This document shows, one piece after another, positions 10,749 through 21,346 of a stretch of 64,000 bases of DNA. Under the pieces are notes generated by a model. It saw only the letters and a program-made list of their open reading frames with translations, made no database searches and was not told the DNA's origin. The stretch comes from Xanthomonas indica. GTDB taxonomy: Bacteria; Pseudomonadota; Gammaproteobacteria; Xanthomonadales; Xanthomonadaceae. The first letter of the stretch is position 1; every line of letters starts with the position of its first letter. Location of the stretch: the NCBI RefSeq assembly GCF_040529045.1, contig NZ_CP131914.1:2898501-2962500 (forward strand), given 5' to 3'. Position numbers and translations under genes: made by a program.

Positions 10749-13340
10749 ATGTTGGAAGCCTACCGCCACCACGTTGCAGAGCGCGCCGCGCTCGGAATCC
10801 CGCCGCTGCCGCTGAGCGCGCAGCAGACCGCGCAGGTCATCGAACTGCTGAAGAATCCGCCGGCCGGCGAAGAGCAGTTCCTGGTCGAACTGCTGAGCCA
10901 CCGCGTGCCGGCCGGCGTCGACGACGCCGCCAAGGTCAAGGCCTCGTACCTGGCCGCGGTCGCCTTCGGCAGCGAGAAGACCCCGCTGATCTCGCCCACC
11001 CGCGCCACCGAACTGCTGGGCAGCATGCTCGGCGGCTACAACATCCATCCGCTGATCGAACTGCTGGACAACCCGGAGCTGGGTGCGGTCGCCGCCGAAG
11101 GCCTCAAGCACACGCTGCTGATCTTCGATGCCTTCCACGACGTGCAGGAGAAGGCCGAGGCCGGCAACGCGCACGCCAAGGCCGTGCTGCAGAGCTGGGC
11201 CGAGGCCGAGTGGTTCACCAGCAAGCCGGAAGTGCCGCAGAGCCTGACCATCACCGTGTTCAAGGTGCCGGGCGAGACCAACACCGACGACCTGTCGCCG
11301 GCGCCGGACGCCACCACCCGCCCGGACATCCCGCTGCACGCGCTGGCGATGCTGAAGAACAAGCGCGACGGCGCGCCGTTCGAGCCGGAAGAGGACGGCA
11401 AGCGCGGCCCGATCCAGGCCATTGCCGACCTCAAGGCCAAGGGCCACCTGGTCGCCTACGTCGGCGACGTGGTCGGCACCGGTTCCTCGCGCAAGTCGGC
11501 GACCAACTCGGTGCTGTGGTGGACCGGCGAGGACATCCCCTACATCCCCAACAAGCGCTTCGGCGGCGTGTGCCTGGGCTCGAAGATCGCGCCGATCTTC
11601 TACAACACCATGGAAGACGCCGGCGCGCTGCCGATCGAGCTGGACGTGTCGCAGATGGAGCACGGCGACGTGGTCGAGCTGCGTCCGTACGAGGGCAAGG
11701 CGTTGAAGAACGGGCAGGTGATCGCCGAGTTCGCGATGAAGTCCGACGTGCTGTTCGACGAAGTGCGCGCCGGCGGCCGTATCCCGCTGATCGTCGGCCG
11801 CGGCCTCACCGCCAAGGCGCGCGAGTTCCTGGGCCTGCCGGCCTCGAACCTGTTCCGTCTGCCGATGGACCCGCCGGACACCGGCAAGGGCTTCTCGCTG
11901 GCGCAGAAGATGGTCGGCCGCGCCTGCGGCCTGCCGGAAGGCCAGGGCATGCGCCCGGGCACCTACTGCGAACCGAAGATGACCTCGGTGGGCTCGCAGG
12001 ACACCACCGGCCCGATGACCCGCGACGAGCTGAAGGACCTGGCCTGCCTGGGCTTCTCCGCCGACCTGGTGATGCAGTCGTTCTGCCACACCGCGGCGTA
12101 CCCGAAGCCGGTGGACGTCAAGACTCACCACACCCTGCCGGAGTTCATCTCCACCCGCGGCGGCGTGTCGCTGCGTCCGGGCGACGGCGTGATCCACAGC
12201 TGGCTCAACCGCATGCTGCTGCCCGACACCGTCGGCACCGGCGGCGACTCGCACACCCGCTTCCCGATCGGCATCTCGTTCCCGGCCGGCTCCGGCCTGG
12301 TGGCCTTCGCCGCCGCCACCGGCGTCATGCCGCTGGACATGCCCGAGAGCGTGCTGGTGCGCTTCAAGGGACAGATGCAGCCGGGCGTGACCCTGCGCGA
12401 TCTGGTCAACGCGATCCCGCTGTACGCGATCAAGCAGGGCCTGCTGACCGTGGCCAAGCAGGGCAAGAAGAACATCTTCTCCGGCCGCATCCTGGAAATC
12501 GAAGGCCTGCCGGAGCTGAAGGTGGAGCAGGCGTTCGAACTGTCCGACGCCTCGGCCGAGCGGTCGGCCGCCGGTTGCACGGTGCGCCTGAACAAGGAGC
12601 CGATCGTCGAGTACCTGACCAGCAACATCACCCTGCTGAAGTGGATGATCGCCGAAGGCTATGCCGACGCGCGTTCGCTGGCGCGGCGGATCAAGAAGAT
12701 GGAGGAGTGGCTGGCCGACCCGCAACTGCTCGAGCCCGATGCCGATGCCGAATACGCGGCGGTGATCGAGATCGACCTGGCCGACATCCACGAGCCGATC
12801 GTGGCCTGCCCGAACGACCCGGACGACGTGAAGACCCTGTCCGACGTGGCCGGCGCGGCGATCGACGAAGTGTTCATCGGCTCGTGCATGACCAACATCG
12901 GCCACTTCCGTGCCGCGGCCAAGCTGCTGGAAGGCAAGCGCGACATCCCGACCCGCCTGTGGGTCGCGCCGCCGACCAAGATGGACGCCTCGGAGCTGAC
13001 CAAGGAAGGCCACTACGGCACCTTCGGCGCCGCCGGTGCGCGCATGGAAATGCCGGGCTGCTCGCTGTGCATGGGCAACCAGGCGCAGGCGCGCGAGGGC
13101 GCCACCGTGTTCTCGACCTCCACCCGCAACTTCCCCAACCGCCTGGGCCGCAACACCAACGTGTACCTGGGCTCGGCGGAACTGGCGGCGATCTGCTCGC
13201 GCCTGGGCCGGATCCCGACCAAGGACGAGTACATGGCCGACGTGGGCGTGATCAAGACCAGTGGCGAGCAGATCTATCGCTACATGAACTTCGATCAGAT
13301 CCAGGACTACCAGGACGTGGCCGCCACGGTCGCGGCCTGA
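10749..13340 (+). CDS. acnB: Aconitate hydratase B (bifunctional aconitase)
   Basis: The 863-residue AcnB is the main TCA-cycle aconitase type in many Gammaproteobacteria, and family members can also dehydrate 2-methylisocitrate. The order is a HEAT-like N-terminal domain (about residues 1-160), the swivel domain (about 165-390, with [20 protein letters not shown]) and the catalytic [4Fe-4S] domains. Cluster cysteines lie in [10 protein letters not shown] and [14 protein letters not shown] precedes the ATG. It is followed by a strong intrinsic terminator shared with a convergent gene end. AcnB sits downstream of vapBC and is unrelated in fold order to the AcnA-type enzyme at the start of the window. 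Confidence 0.97.
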   Translation: MLEAYRHHVAERAALGIPPLPLSAQQTAQVIELLKNPPAGEEQFLVELLSHRVPAGVDDAAKVKASYLAAVAFGSEKTPLISPTRATELLGSMLGGYNIHPLIELLDNPELGAVAAEGLKHTLLIFDAFHDVQEKAEAGNAHAKAVLQSWAEAEWFTSKPEVPQSLTITVFKVPGETNTDDLSPAPDATTRPDIPLHALAMLKNKRDGAPFEPEEDGKRGPIQAIADLKAKGHLVAYVGDVVGTGSSRKSATNSVLWWTGEDIPYIPNKRFGGVCLGSKIAPIFYNTMEDAGALPIELDVSQMEHGDVVELRPYEGKALKNGQVIAEFAMKSDVLFDEVRAGGRIPLIVGRGLTAKAREFLGLPASNLFRLPMDPPDTGKGFSLAQKMVGRACGLPEGQGMRPGTYCEPKMTSVGSQDTTGPMTRDELKDLACLGFSADLVMQSFCHTAAYPKPVDVKTHHTLPEFISTRGGVSLRPGDGVIHSWLNRMLLPDTVGTGGDSHTRFPIGISFPAGSGLVAFAAATGVMPLDMPESVLVRFKGQMQPGVTLRDLVNAIPLYAIKQGLLTVAKQGKKNIFSGRILEIEGLPELKVEQAFELSDASAERSAAGCTVRLNKEPIVEYLTSNITLLKWMIAEGYADARSLARRIKKMEEWLADPQLLEPDADAEYAAVIEIDLADIHEPIVACPNDPDDVKTLSDVAGAAIDEVFIGSCMTNIGHFRAAAKLLEGKRDIPTRLWVAPPTKMDASELTKEGHYGTFGAAGARMEMPGCSLCMGNQAQAREGATVFSTSTRNFPNRLGRNTNVYLGSAELAAICSRLGRIPTKDEYMADVGVIKTSGEQIYRYMNFDQIQDYQDVAATVAA

Positions 13341-13399
13341 TCGCCCCGGCGATGCGCTGACGCGACGGTGCCGTGCATCCGGCACCGTCGCCACGAAGA

Positions 13400-13423
13400 A
13401 GCCCGGCAGTGCCGGGCTTTTTT
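13400..13423 (+). terminator. Intrinsic terminator of acnB
   Basis: AGCCCGGC, a 3-nt loop and GCCGGGCT are followed by five further T residues. A second hairpin (11-bp stem, 13363-13390) lies just before it. Confidence 0.9.
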
Positions 13424-13475
13424 GTGGGTGTTGCTGCGTTTCGGGGCGCGGTCGATCTGCCGCGCTCGCGTGGGC

Positions 13476-16073
13476 TTACGTCTGCGGCGCGGGCGCGCGT
13501 CCCTGCAGCCAGTGCTCCAGCGCCGCGGCCGGCAGCGCCGGTGCGAACAGGAAGCCCTGCAGCACGCGGCAGCCCAGCCGCGCCAGAAATGCACGTTGCG
13601 CTTCGGTCTCCACGCCCTCGGCGACGGTGTGCAGGCCCAGGGTTTCGCCGATGCGCAGCACCGAGGTGGTCAGGGCGCGCGAGGTCTGGCAGTGCTCCAG
13701 GTCGCTGACGAAGCTCATGTCCAGCTTCAGCTCGTTGACCGGCAACTGGTGCAGATGGCTGAGGCTGGAATAGCCGGTGCCGAAATCGTCCAGCGACAGC
13801 AGCACACCGCTGGTCTGCAGTTGACGCAGGTTGGCCAGCACCGCATTGGGATTGGAAAGCATGACGCTCTCGGTCATCTCCAGGGCCAGGTCGGCCGGCT
13901 GCAGACCGGAGGCGGCGAGCAGGCCCTCGACCCGCGCCGGCAGCTGCGGATCGGCGAAATTGTTGGCCGACAGGTTCACCGCCACGCGCGGCACCGGGAT
14001 GCTACGCAGGCGCCAGTCGGCCATCTGCCGGCAGGCCTCGCGCAGGACCCAGTGTCCGAGCTCGTCGATCAGGCCGCATTCCTCGGCCATTGGCACGAAC
14101 CGCGACGGCGAGATCGCGCCGAGGTTGGGATGCTCCCAGCGCAGCAGCGCTTCCACGCCGTACAGCGCATGCGGCGCCTGGCTGTCCAGTTGCGGCTGGT
14201 AGTGCAGTTGCAGCTTGTCGCGATGCAGGGCGTCGCGCAGCGCGGTCTCCATCGCCACGCGTTCCTGCGCCATGCGGTTCATGTCGGAACTGAAGTAGCA
14301 CACGCTGTCGCCGCCCTCGCGCTTGGCCCGGAACATGGCCAGGTCGGCATGGCGCAGCAGGGTCTCGATGTCGCGGCCGTCGTCGGGGAACATCGCCACG
14401 CCGATGCTGGCGCTGGGGTGCAAGGTCACCTGGCCGACCACCAGGGGCTCGGCCAATGCCAGCAACAGGCGCTCGGCGACACCGGCGGCCTGCGCGACGC
14501 TGCAGTTCGGCAGCATCAGCACGAATTCGTCGCCGGCCTGGCGGCCGACCAGGTCGGTCATGCCCAGGGTGTCGCCGATGCGATGGGCGATGTCGCGCAG
14601 CAGGCCGTCGCCGGCGGCATGGCCCTGGGTTTCGTTGACACGCTTGAAGCGATCGATGTCCACGAACAGGATCGCCACCGGCGCACCCTGGTGCTCGGCC
14701 GCGGCCAGCGCCTGCTCGGCGCGGGCGCTGAACATCACCCGGTTGGGCAAGCCGGTGAGCGAATCGTAGAAGGCGAGTTGGTGCACGCGTGCCCTGGTCT
14801 GCTCGCGTTCCAGCGCCAGCGCGCACAGATGCACGCACAGTTCGATCAGGCGCAGGTGCCAGGGCAGCGGCTCGCGCACCTGCCGGTAGCACAGCGCGAA
14901 GCTGCCGAGGACGCGGCCGCTGCTGGACTTGATCGGGGTGGCCACGCAGGTGCCCAACTGCACATGCTGCACCAGCCCCATGTAGTCGGCGAACAGCGGG
15001 TCGGTGCGCGGGTCGAGCACCAGCACCTGCTTGCTGCGCCAGATCGAGGTGGCGAGGGCGCCGGAGCGCGGTCCCGCGCGCATGCTGGTCATGGTCTCGC
15101 CGAACTGCGCCGGCATGCTCGGTGCCGCCAGGGGCTGCAGGCAGCCGCTGCCGTCGACGCTGACGATCGCGGCCATCAGTTCCGGCGCGATGCGCTCGAC
15201 CTCCTTGCAGATCAGCGTGGCGACCTCGACCAGCGGCTGTTCGCGGACCAGCGCATCCAGCACGTTCTTGTGCAGCACCTCGTGCATCTTGCTCTGGGTG
15301 ATGTCGGTGAACGAGAGGATGTAGTGCTGTTGGCTGCCGTCCTCTTCGGCGATGGGAGTGGCCACCAGGGTGGCCCACAGCGGGGTGCCGTCCTTGCGGT
15401 ACACCAGGATGTCGGTCTGGTGGCCGAAGCCGGCACGCACGCGTTCGCGGGTGTGCTGCACCGTCTGCAGGTCGGTGCCGGGGCCGGTCAGCACGTTGCT
15501 GGGCAGGTGTCCCAGCACGTCGCGCTCGGCGTAGCCGAACACCTGGCTGAAGCCGGCGTTGACGTAGAGAATGTTCAATTCCGGATCGCAGACGACGATC
15601 GCGTTGTCGCTGGAGTCCAGCGCGAGCGACAGCAGCCGCATCCTGGCATCGCGGGCGCGCTCGGCGCTGACGTCGCGCACGAACAGCACCTGCAACTGGC
15701 TGGTGTTCTGCGGCACCCGGGCCGCGCTCACCGCCAGCCAGCGCGCGGCGCCGTCGGCGTCGCGCAACAGCAGTTCGTAGCTGCCGCTGCCGTCCTCGTG
15801 CAGGCAACTGGCGAGGAAGTCGTCGCGCACCTCGGCGTCGACCAGCTCGCCGAGCGGATAGCCCAGCACCTGCGCGCGCGGGCGGTTCCACAACGCTTCG
15901 GCGGTGTGGTTGAAGGCGACCACGCGCGCCTTCGCATCGATCACCAGCACCCCTTGCGGGGCGTAGTGCAGGCAGTGCAGCAGATCGAGTTCGGAACAGG
16001 CCGCGGCCGCGCGCGCCGTTTCCACACTGGGGTCGCTGGGGACGCTCGATGTGGTGGCGCGGCGGCCCGGCAT
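13476..16073 (-). CDS. PAS-PAS-GAF-GGDEF-EAL cyclic-di-GMP signalling protein (DosP-like architecture)
   Basis: This is an 865-residue soluble sensor-regulator. Domains in order: PAS1 (about 35-135), PAS2 (about 150-265), GAF (about 280-425), GGDEF (about 430-595) and EAL (about 605-860). The EAL site looks intact (GVEALLRW, LEMTESV, DDFGTGYSSL, EGVETE), so phosphodiesterase activity is likely. The GGDEF site reads AGDEF, and the inhibitory-site Arg of RxxD is absent upstream, so cyclase activity is uncertain. The order matches E. coli DosP, but haem binding cannot be judged here. It starts three bases after the cheB stop and is the last gene of the cheR-cheD-cheB unit, tying c-di-GMP turnover to receptor adaptation genes. 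No membrane segment is seen. Confidence 0.93.
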   Translation of the reverse strand: MPGRRATTSSVPSDPSVETARAAAACSELDLLHCLHYAPQGVLVIDAKARVVAFNHTAEALWNRPRAQVLGYPLGELVDAEVRDDFLASCLHEDGSGSYELLLRDADGAARWLAVSAARVPQNTSQLQVLFVRDVSAERARDARMRLLSLALDSSDNAIVVCDPELNILYVNAGFSQVFGYAERDVLGHLPSNVLTGPGTDLQTVQHTRERVRAGFGHQTDILVYRKDGTPLWATLVATPIAEEDGSQQHYILSFTDITQSKMHEVLHKNVLDALVREQPLVEVATLICKEVERIAPELMAAIVSVDGSGCLQPLAAPSMPAQFGETMTSMRAGPRSGALATSIWRSKQVLVLDPRTDPLFADYMGLVQHVQLGTCVATPIKSSSGRVLGSFALCYRQVREPLPWHLRLIELCVHLCALALEREQTRARVHQLAFYDSLTGLPNRVMFSARAEQALAAAEHQGAPVAILFVDIDRFKRVNETQGHAAGDGLLRDIAHRIGDTLGMTDLVGRQAGDEFVLMLPNCSVAQAAGVAERLLLALAEPLVVGQVTLHPSASIGVAMFPDDGRDIETLLRHADLAMFRAKREGGDSVCYFSSDMNRMAQERVAMETALRDALHRDKLQLHYQPQLDSQAPHALYGVEALLRWEHPNLGAISPSRFVPMAEECGLIDELGHWVLREACRQMADWRLRSIPVPRVAVNLSANNFADPQLPARVEGLLAASGLQPADLALEMTESVMLSNPNAVLANLRQLQTSGVLLSLDDFGTGYSSLSHLHQLPVNELKLDMSFVSDLEHCQTSRALTTSVLRIGETLGLHTVAEGVETEAQRAFLARLGCRVLQGFLFAPALPAAALEHWLQGRAPAPQT

Positions 16074-16076
16074 GCG

Positions 16077-17150
16077 TCAGCGGGCCTGCGCGGACAGCGC
16101 GATCAGGCGCTCGGCGATCTTGTCCAGCGGCAGCACCTCCTGCGCTGCGCCCAGGCGGAAGGCGGTGCCGGGCATGCCCCAGACCACGCTGGTGGCCTCG
16201 TCCTGGACCAGGGTGCTGGCGCCGGCCTGCAGCATTTCCAGCAGGCCGCGTGCGCCGTCGTCGCCCATGCCGGTGAGGATCGCGCCGATGGCGTTGGCAC
16301 CGGCGTTGCGCGCCACCGACTGGAACAGCACGTCGACCGCCGGCTTGTGCCGGTTGACCGGCGGGCCGTCGTCGATCTTGCAGCGCCAGCGGGCGCCGTC
16401 GCGGATCACCTGCAGGTGCTTGCCGCCGGGCGGCAGGTAGGCATGGCCGGGCAGGATCGCTTCGCCTTCGGTGGCCTCGCGCACGGCCATCGCCGAGTGC
16501 CGGTTGAGGCGGTCGGCGAAGGCGGTGCTGAAGCCGGCCGGCAGGTGCTGGGTCATCACCACCGCCGGGGCGTCGGCCGGCATGCCTTCCAGGACCACGC
16601 GCAGCGCCTCGGTGCCGCCGGCGGAGGCGCCGATCGCGATCAGCCGGTCGGTGGTGCGGAACTTCAGCGAGGACACCGCGGCGGGCGTGGCGGTGGCACC
16701 GGCCGGCTTCGGCGTGGCCGGCCGGTCCAAAGCGCGGACCTTGGCCTTGGCCGCGTTCTTGACCTTGGCGATGATCTCTTCGGCGTATTCCTCCAGACCG
16801 CGGGCCACGTCGAGCTTGGGCTTGGAGACGAAGTCGACTGCGCCCAGCGACAGCGCCTGCAGGGTGGTGTCGGCGCCGCGCTCGGTGAGCGAGGAGATCA
16901 TCACCACCGGCGTGGGCCGCAGCCGCATCAGGTTTTCCAGGAACGCCAGGCCGTCCATGCGCGGCATTTCCACGTCCAGGGTGATGACGTCCGGATTCAG
17001 GCGCTTGATCTTCTCGCGCGCCAGCAGCGGGTCGGCGGCCGAGCCGACCACCTCCACGCCGGGCGCGCCGGACAGGATCTCGGTGAGGATCTGCCGCACG
17101 ACCGCGGAGTCGTCGACGATCAGGACACGGCAAGGGGCTTCCAGGCTCAT
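16077..17150 (-). CDS. cheB: Chemotaxis response regulator protein-glutamate methylesterase CheB
   Basis: The 357-residue CheB demethylates and deamidates receptors. The N-terminal receiver carries phospho-acceptor Asp59 ([14 protein letters not shown]). A linker (about 125-165) leads to the methylesterase domain with its catalytic triad: Ser in [11 protein letters not shown], His in TQHLPAGFS and Asp in [10 protein letters not shown]. The ATG at 17150 overlaps the cheD stop as ATGA, and this start places the receiver immediately at the N-terminus. It is the only cheB in the window. Confidence 0.97.
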   Translation of the reverse strand: MSLEAPCRVLIVDDSAVVRQILTEILSGAPGVEVVGSAADPLLAREKIKRLNPDVITLDVEMPRMDGLAFLENLMRLRPTPVVMISSLTERGADTTLQALSLGAVDFVSKPKLDVARGLEEYAEEIIAKVKNAAKAKVRALDRPATPKPAGATATPAAVSSLKFRTTDRLIAIGASAGGTEALRVVLEGMPADAPAVVMTQHLPAGFSTAFADRLNRHSAMAVREATEGEAILPGHAYLPPGGKHLQVIRDGARWRCKIDDGPPVNRHKPAVDVLFQSVARNAGANAIGAILTGMGDDGARGLLEMLQAGASTLVQDEATSVVWGMPGTAFRLGAAQEVLPLDKIAERLIALSAQAR

Positions 17151-17749
17151 TCGAACAACTCCACGGCGCCGGTGACAGGGGCTTTGGCCAGACGGGCGCG
17201 CACCGCCGACTCGGCCGCGGCGATCTCGGCCTCTTCGTGCGCGTGCGGCAGGCGCTGCACGACCACGCGGCCGGTGCCGGGGAAGAACCAGATCTTGCGC
17301 GGATGGATGCCGCGCAGATCCTCGGCCACCACCGGGATCTGCTCGGCCTTGAGGTAGTTCAGGACGAAGTCGGCGTTGCGCGTGCCGACCGGGTTGTTGG
17401 TGAAGCCCTTGAGCACGTTGCCGCCGCCGAACACCTTGGCTTCCAGGCGGTTGCGGGCGGCGCCGCGCTTGAGCAGGTCGTTGATCAGCACTTCCATCGC
17501 ATAGCTGCCGTAGCGCGCCGGCGCGCCGTCGCCGCTCTGGCCGTCGGGCAGCATGAAGTGGTTCATGCCGCCGATCTTCAGCAGCGGGTCGCGGATGCAG
17601 GCGGCCACGCACGACCCCAGGATGGTGGTCAGCGCGGTGTCGTCGTCCACCACCAGGTACTGGGTGGGCAGCAGCTTGGCGGCCGTCGTCTGGAAGCGCG
17701 TATCGTGATAGCGCATCACCTGGTCTACAGCCATGGCGGCGGGGCTCAT
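17147..17749 (-). CDS. cheD: Chemoreceptor glutamine deamidase CheD
   Basis: The 200-residue CheD hydrolyses receptor glutamines to methylatable glutamates. The family signature [16 protein letters not shown] carries the catalytic Cys47, and GGMNHFMLP carries His64. [10 protein letters not shown] and the C-terminal [14 protein letters not shown] also fit the family. It overlaps cheR upstream and cheB downstream by ATGA junctions, so the three should be made in fixed proportion. Confidence 0.96.
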   Translation of the reverse strand: MSPAAMAVDQVMRYHDTRFQTTAAKLLPTQYLVVDDDTALTTILGSCVAACIRDPLLKIGGMNHFMLPDGQSGDGAPARYGSYAMEVLINDLLKRGAARNRLEAKVFGGGNVLKGFTNNPVGTRNADFVLNYLKAEQIPVVAEDLRGIHPRKIWFFPGTGRVVVQRLPHAHEEAEIAAAESAVRARLAKAPVTGAVELFE

Positions 17750-18612
17750 GCGCGGTCCTTTTGCGCCCGGCGGTACAGCGTGCGGCCGCAGGGCTGGATC
17801 AGGTCGGCGGCATGCAGATAGTTTTCCGAATGGCCGGTGTAGAGCATGCCGTCGTCGTCCAGGTGCGGGATCAGCCGCGACAGGATGCCGCGCTGGGTGG
17901 GCTTGTCGAAATAGATCATCACGTTGCGGCAGAACAGCGCCAGGTAGGGCCCGGCGACGTCGTAGCGCGGCTCCAGCAGGTTGAGCTGGCGGAACTCGAG
18001 CAGGTCGCGCAGCGCCGGCAGCACCCGGCACTGGCCCTCGTTGGCGCCGCTGCCGCGCTGGAAGTACTTGCGCTTCAGCGCCGGGTCCAGGCTGGCGACG
18101 CGCTCCAGCGCGTACACGCCGCGCGAGGCGGTGGCCAGCACCTGGGTGTCGACGTCGGTGGCCAGGATCCGCACCGGCGGGGTCAGCGTGCCGAACGCCT
18201 CGCAGGCGGTGATCGCCAGCGAGTAGGGTTCCTCGCCGGTGGACGAGGCGCAGGACCAGATCTTCAGCGGCGCCGCGCCGGAATGCTTCTGCAGCTCCTC
18301 GCGCAGCCGCTCGAAATGGTGCGGTTCGCGGAAGAACGAGGTCAGGTTGGTGGTCAGCGCGTTGGTGAACGCCTCCCATTCGTCGCCGCCGTCGCGCTCC
18401 AGCCAGTCCAGGTAGTCGCGGAAGGAGCGCAGCCCGAGCACGCGCAGGCGCCGCGACAGCCGGCCGTAGACCATGTCGCGCTTGGCCGGGGCCAGGGCGA
18501 TGCCGGCCTTCTGGTAGATGAGGTCGCAGACCCGCTTGAAATCGCGGTCGCTGAAGTCGAAGTCGCGATTGTCGGAACCGGAGGAGGGCGAAGCGGGAGT
18601 CTGGATGGCCAT
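17746..18612 (-). CDS. cheR: Chemotaxis protein methyltransferase CheR
   Basis: The 288-residue AdoMet-dependent methyltransferase acts on receptor glutamates. It has an N-terminal helical domain (about 18-90, [20 protein letters not shown]) and a catalytic domain with the AdoMet motif [17 protein letters not shown] and the CheR motif [14 protein letters not shown]. Its beta-subdomain would dock on the W-Q-x-F tails found on most receptors of this locus. A sigma-28-like promoter lies 29 bases upstream of the ATG, making cheR-cheD-cheB-(GGDEF/EAL) one late-flagellar-type operon. Confidence 0.97.
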   Translation of the reverse strand: MAIQTPASPSSGSDNRDFDFSDRDFKRVCDLIYQKAGIALAPAKRDMVYGRLSRRLRVLGLRSFRDYLDWLERDGGDEWEAFTNALTTNLTSFFREPHHFERLREELQKHSGAAPLKIWSCASSTGEEPYSLAITACEAFGTLTPPVRILATDVDTQVLATASRGVYALERVASLDPALKRKYFQRGSGANEGQCRVLPALRDLLEFRQLNLLEPRYDVAGPYLALFCRNVMIYFDKPTQRGILSRLIPHLDDDGMLYTGHSENYLHAADLIQPCGRTLYRRAQKDRA

Positions 18613-18640
18613 GGTGCGCAGCGATGGTCGGTCAACCGGG

Positions 18641-18667
18641 TTATCGGCCGGGAATGGACGAAATTGA
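18641..18667 (-). promoter_or_regulatory. Sigma-28 (FliA)-like promoter of the cheR operon
   Basis: The minus strand reads TCAATTTC-N11-GCCGATAA. The -10 is a perfect match to the E. coli FliA consensus (TAAAGTTT-N11-GCCGATAA), and the -35 keeps most key bases. It ends 29 bases before cheR. Confidence 0.85.
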
Positions 18668-18709
18668 CAGCCGGCGGTCAGGAACGGCCGCCGGCGGTGG
18701 TGTCGCTGC

Positions 18710-20944
18710 TCAGAACTCCTGCCACTGCGCCTCGCTGGCGCTGGCGGCGACTGCGGCGACGGAGCGCGGGCGTGGCGCCGGCCGGGTCCTGGCCCGGGCC
18801 GGGGCAGGCGCGGCGTGCGCGAGCGGCGCGTTGGCGGCTGCGCCGTGGTAGGTGTCCAGCTTGAACGCGGCGATGGCCGCGCCGAGCTGCCCGGCCTGGT
18901 CCTCCATCGAGCGCGCCGCGGCGGTGGCTTCCTCGACCAGCGCGGCGTTCTGCTGGGTGCTCTCGTCCATCTGCACCACGGTCTGGTTGACCTGTTCGAT
19001 GCCGGCGGACTGCTCCTGCGACGCCGCGGCGATCTCGCCCATGATGTCGGTGACGCGGCGCACCGAGGTCACGATCTCGCTCATGGTGCGGCCGGCCTGG
19101 TCCACCAGTGCCGAGCCTTCGGCGACGCGGCCGACCGACTCGTCGATCAGGGTCTTGATCTCCTTGGCGGCACTGGCCGAGCGCTGGGCGAGGGTGCGCA
19201 CTTCGCTGGCGACCACGGCGAAGCCGCGGCCCTGGTCGCCGGCGCGGGCGGCTTCCACCGCCGCGTTCAGCGCCAGGATGTTGGTCTGGAAGGCAATGCC
19301 GTCGATCACGCCGATGATGTCGGCGATCTTCTTCGACGAGGCCTCGATGCCGTTCATGGTGGTCACCACCTGGCCGACCACCTCGCCGCCCTGCGAAGCG
19401 ACCGCGGCGGCGCCGGCGGCGAGCTGGTTGGCCTGACGCGCATGCTCGGCGTTCTGCTTCACGGTGGAGGTCAGTTCCTCCATCGACGCGGCGGTGCGCT
19501 CCAGGCTGGCTGCCTGCTGCTCGGTGCGACGCGACAGGTCGTGGTTGCCAGCGGCGATCTCGGTCGAGGCGACATTGATGTTGGCGGCGGCGGCCTGGAT
19601 GCGGCCGACGATCGCCGCCAGTTGCGCGGCGGTGGCATTGGCGTCGTCGCGCATGCGCCCGAACACGCCGTGGTACTCGCCGTGCATGCGCGCGGTGAGG
19701 TCGCCGGCGGCGATGGACTGCAGCAGCGTCGACAGCTCGCCCAGGTTGCGGTCGCTGACCGCCATCATCGCGTTGAGGTCCTGCACCATCGCACGGAAGC
19801 CGAACTGGAAGCGGTCCGGATCGCCGCGCGTGCCGAACGCGCCGGCCGCGGCCGCCTCCGCCAGCTGCTTGATCTGGTCGCTCATCGCGGTCAGGTTCTG
19901 CTTGGCCATGTCCATGGTTTCGGTGAGCACGGCCTTTTCGCCGGGCAGGCGGTCCATGTCCTCGGACAGGTCGCCGATGGCATAGCGCTGGATGATCTGC
20001 AGCAGGCGCATCTTCACCGCGATGTGCGAGGCGACCAGCTCGTTGGTGCCCTTGACCATCTGCCCGTACTCGCCGGGGAAGGCGGTCTCGTCCATGCGAT
20101 AGCTGATGGTGCCGCGCGCGTGCTGCTGCGCCATCTCGTCCTGAGCGCGGATCACCGCGTGGATGCGCGAGCGCATGACCAGCATGTCGTCCATCAATTC
20201 GCCGATCTCGTCCTGGCCGTGCGGGTAGGTGGCGCCCTCCAGTTCGCCGCGGGCCACCGCCTGCGACAGGCGCTTGGCCGCGTGCAGCTGGCGGGCCATG
20301 CCGCGCGCGATCAGCCAGGCGGTGACGCCGGCGAACAGCACGGCCAGCGCCAGCAGCGCCAGGATCAGCGTCTTGGTATTGGCCATCTGGCGATGGGCGA
20401 GCTCCATCTCCCGGTTCAGTTCGGCGACGTTGTACTCGGTCAACGCCACGATGCGCTCGAACAAGGTGCGGCGCAGCGCCCGCGAGCGGTTATCGGAGAT
20501 GCTCTGCGCCGCCGCCACGTCGCCGGCGCGCAAGGCGGCGCCCATCTCGGTATTGGCCTGCAGATAGGCCTTCAGCGTTTCCTGGACGCCGGCGTACATC
20601 TGCACCTGCTTGGGGTCGCGCATCATCGCGGCGATGACCTGCTGGTGCTTGGCCACCTCGTTGCGCACCTTCTGCATGCGCTTGAAATAGTCGGCCTGGG
20701 CTTGCGGATCGTTGGCGCGCGCCAGTTGCGCCAGTTCGTAGGTGCGGAACTCGCCCAGTTGCGCGCGCACCTCGGACAGGGCCTGGGTCGCCGGCACCCA
20801 GTCCCGCTCGATGTGCTGGAGTTCGGAGATCGACAGGTTGGTGCGGGAATAGGTGAACGCGCCCAGCACCAGCGTCAGCAGGGTGGTCAGGGCGAAGGCG
20901 CAGATCAGCTTGTCGCGGATTTTCAGATGCGGGAGCACGTTCAT
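18710..20944 (-). CDS. Methyl-accepting chemotaxis protein, 4-helix-bundle-type sensor, WQEF tail (MCP 1)
   Basis: This 744-residue receptor has TM1 at 12-32, a helical periplasmic sensor of about 155 residues (33-189) and TM2 at 191-213. A string of HAMP-like units follows (for example [20 protein letters not shown] and [18 protein letters not shown]), then the signalling hairpin. The conserved tip is intact ([20 protein letters not shown]). The last four residues are WQEF after a flexible Ala/Pro/Arg linker, a CheR-tethering pentapeptide of the NWETF type. It lies nearest cheR. Its sigma-28-like promoter is about 310 bp upstream. The ligand is unknown. Confidence 0.96.
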   Translation of the reverse strand: MNVLPHLKIRDKLICAFALTTLLTLVLGAFTYSRTNLSISELQHIERDWVPATQALSEVRAQLGEFRTYELAQLARANDPQAQADYFKRMQKVRNEVAKHQQVIAAMMRDPKQVQMYAGVQETLKAYLQANTEMGAALRAGDVAAAQSISDNRSRALRRTLFERIVALTEYNVAELNREMELAHRQMANTKTLILALLALAVLFAGVTAWLIARGMARQLHAAKRLSQAVARGELEGATYPHGQDEIGELMDDMLVMRSRIHAVIRAQDEMAQQHARGTISYRMDETAFPGEYGQMVKGTNELVASHIAVKMRLLQIIQRYAIGDLSEDMDRLPGEKAVLTETMDMAKQNLTAMSDQIKQLAEAAAAGAFGTRGDPDRFQFGFRAMVQDLNAMMAVSDRNLGELSTLLQSIAAGDLTARMHGEYHGVFGRMRDDANATAAQLAAIVGRIQAAAANINVASTEIAAGNHDLSRRTEQQAASLERTAASMEELTSTVKQNAEHARQANQLAAGAAAVASQGGEVVGQVVTTMNGIEASSKKIADIIGVIDGIAFQTNILALNAAVEAARAGDQGRGFAVVASEVRTLAQRSASAAKEIKTLIDESVGRVAEGSALVDQAGRTMSEIVTSVRRVTDIMGEIAAASQEQSAGIEQVNQTVVQMDESTQQNAALVEEATAAARSMEDQAGQLGAAIAAFKLDTYHGAAANAPLAHAAPAPARARTRPAPRPRSVAAVAASASEAQWQEF

Positions 20945-21346
20945 GGGCGTTCCATGTGCGGTAACGGGGTGGAAACCGGGGAGAAGGGGGCCGCGGCGTC
21001 AGCTGGCGGCGAGGGGGCGAGGCGAGGGCGGCGCGCAGGCGCGCCACCGGTCGAGGCCGGCGCGTGCCATGCGCGCGCGGCTCCAGTGCCTGGATGGCTG
21101 GCGCGAAACCACGGACAGGACCTGCGGGCACGCGTCGACGCGGCGCGGTGGCAGGAGACTGGACGATGGTGGATGTGGACGGCAAGGCATCACGTGCTCC
21201 CTGAACGGTCGCGGCCGTGACCCGGCGGTGTCATACCGGGCACGGAGCGTGATCTGATATCGACTAGTGCGGCGATTGCTTGAACCGTGCCAGGGTGCCA
21301 ATCGCCATGCCGTGCCTGATTGTGTCTATTGCAACGGTATGCCCGC
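20945..21346. other. Intergenic region with long leader of MCP 1
   Basis: This 402-bp gap holds the sigma-28-like promoter at 21257-21283 and a roughly 310-bp untranslated leader. A minus-strand ORF of about 63 codons starting near 21190 has AGGGAG upstream but encodes Pro/Arg/Ser-rich sequence with no recognisable features, so I do not call it a gene. Nothing else is visible. Confidence 0.5.
21257..21283 (-). promoter_or_regulatory. Sigma-28-like promoter of MCP 1
   Basis: The minus strand reads TCAAGCAA-N11-GTCGATAT. The spacing is exact and six of eight -10 positions match. Confidence 0.65.

Noticed and set aside
20999-21190. Small minus-strand ORF (~63 codons) with an AGGGAG upstream in the leader of MCP 1
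   Set aside because: It has a Pro/Arg/Ser-rich composition with no signal, domain or conserved pattern. The ribosome-site match can arise by chance.
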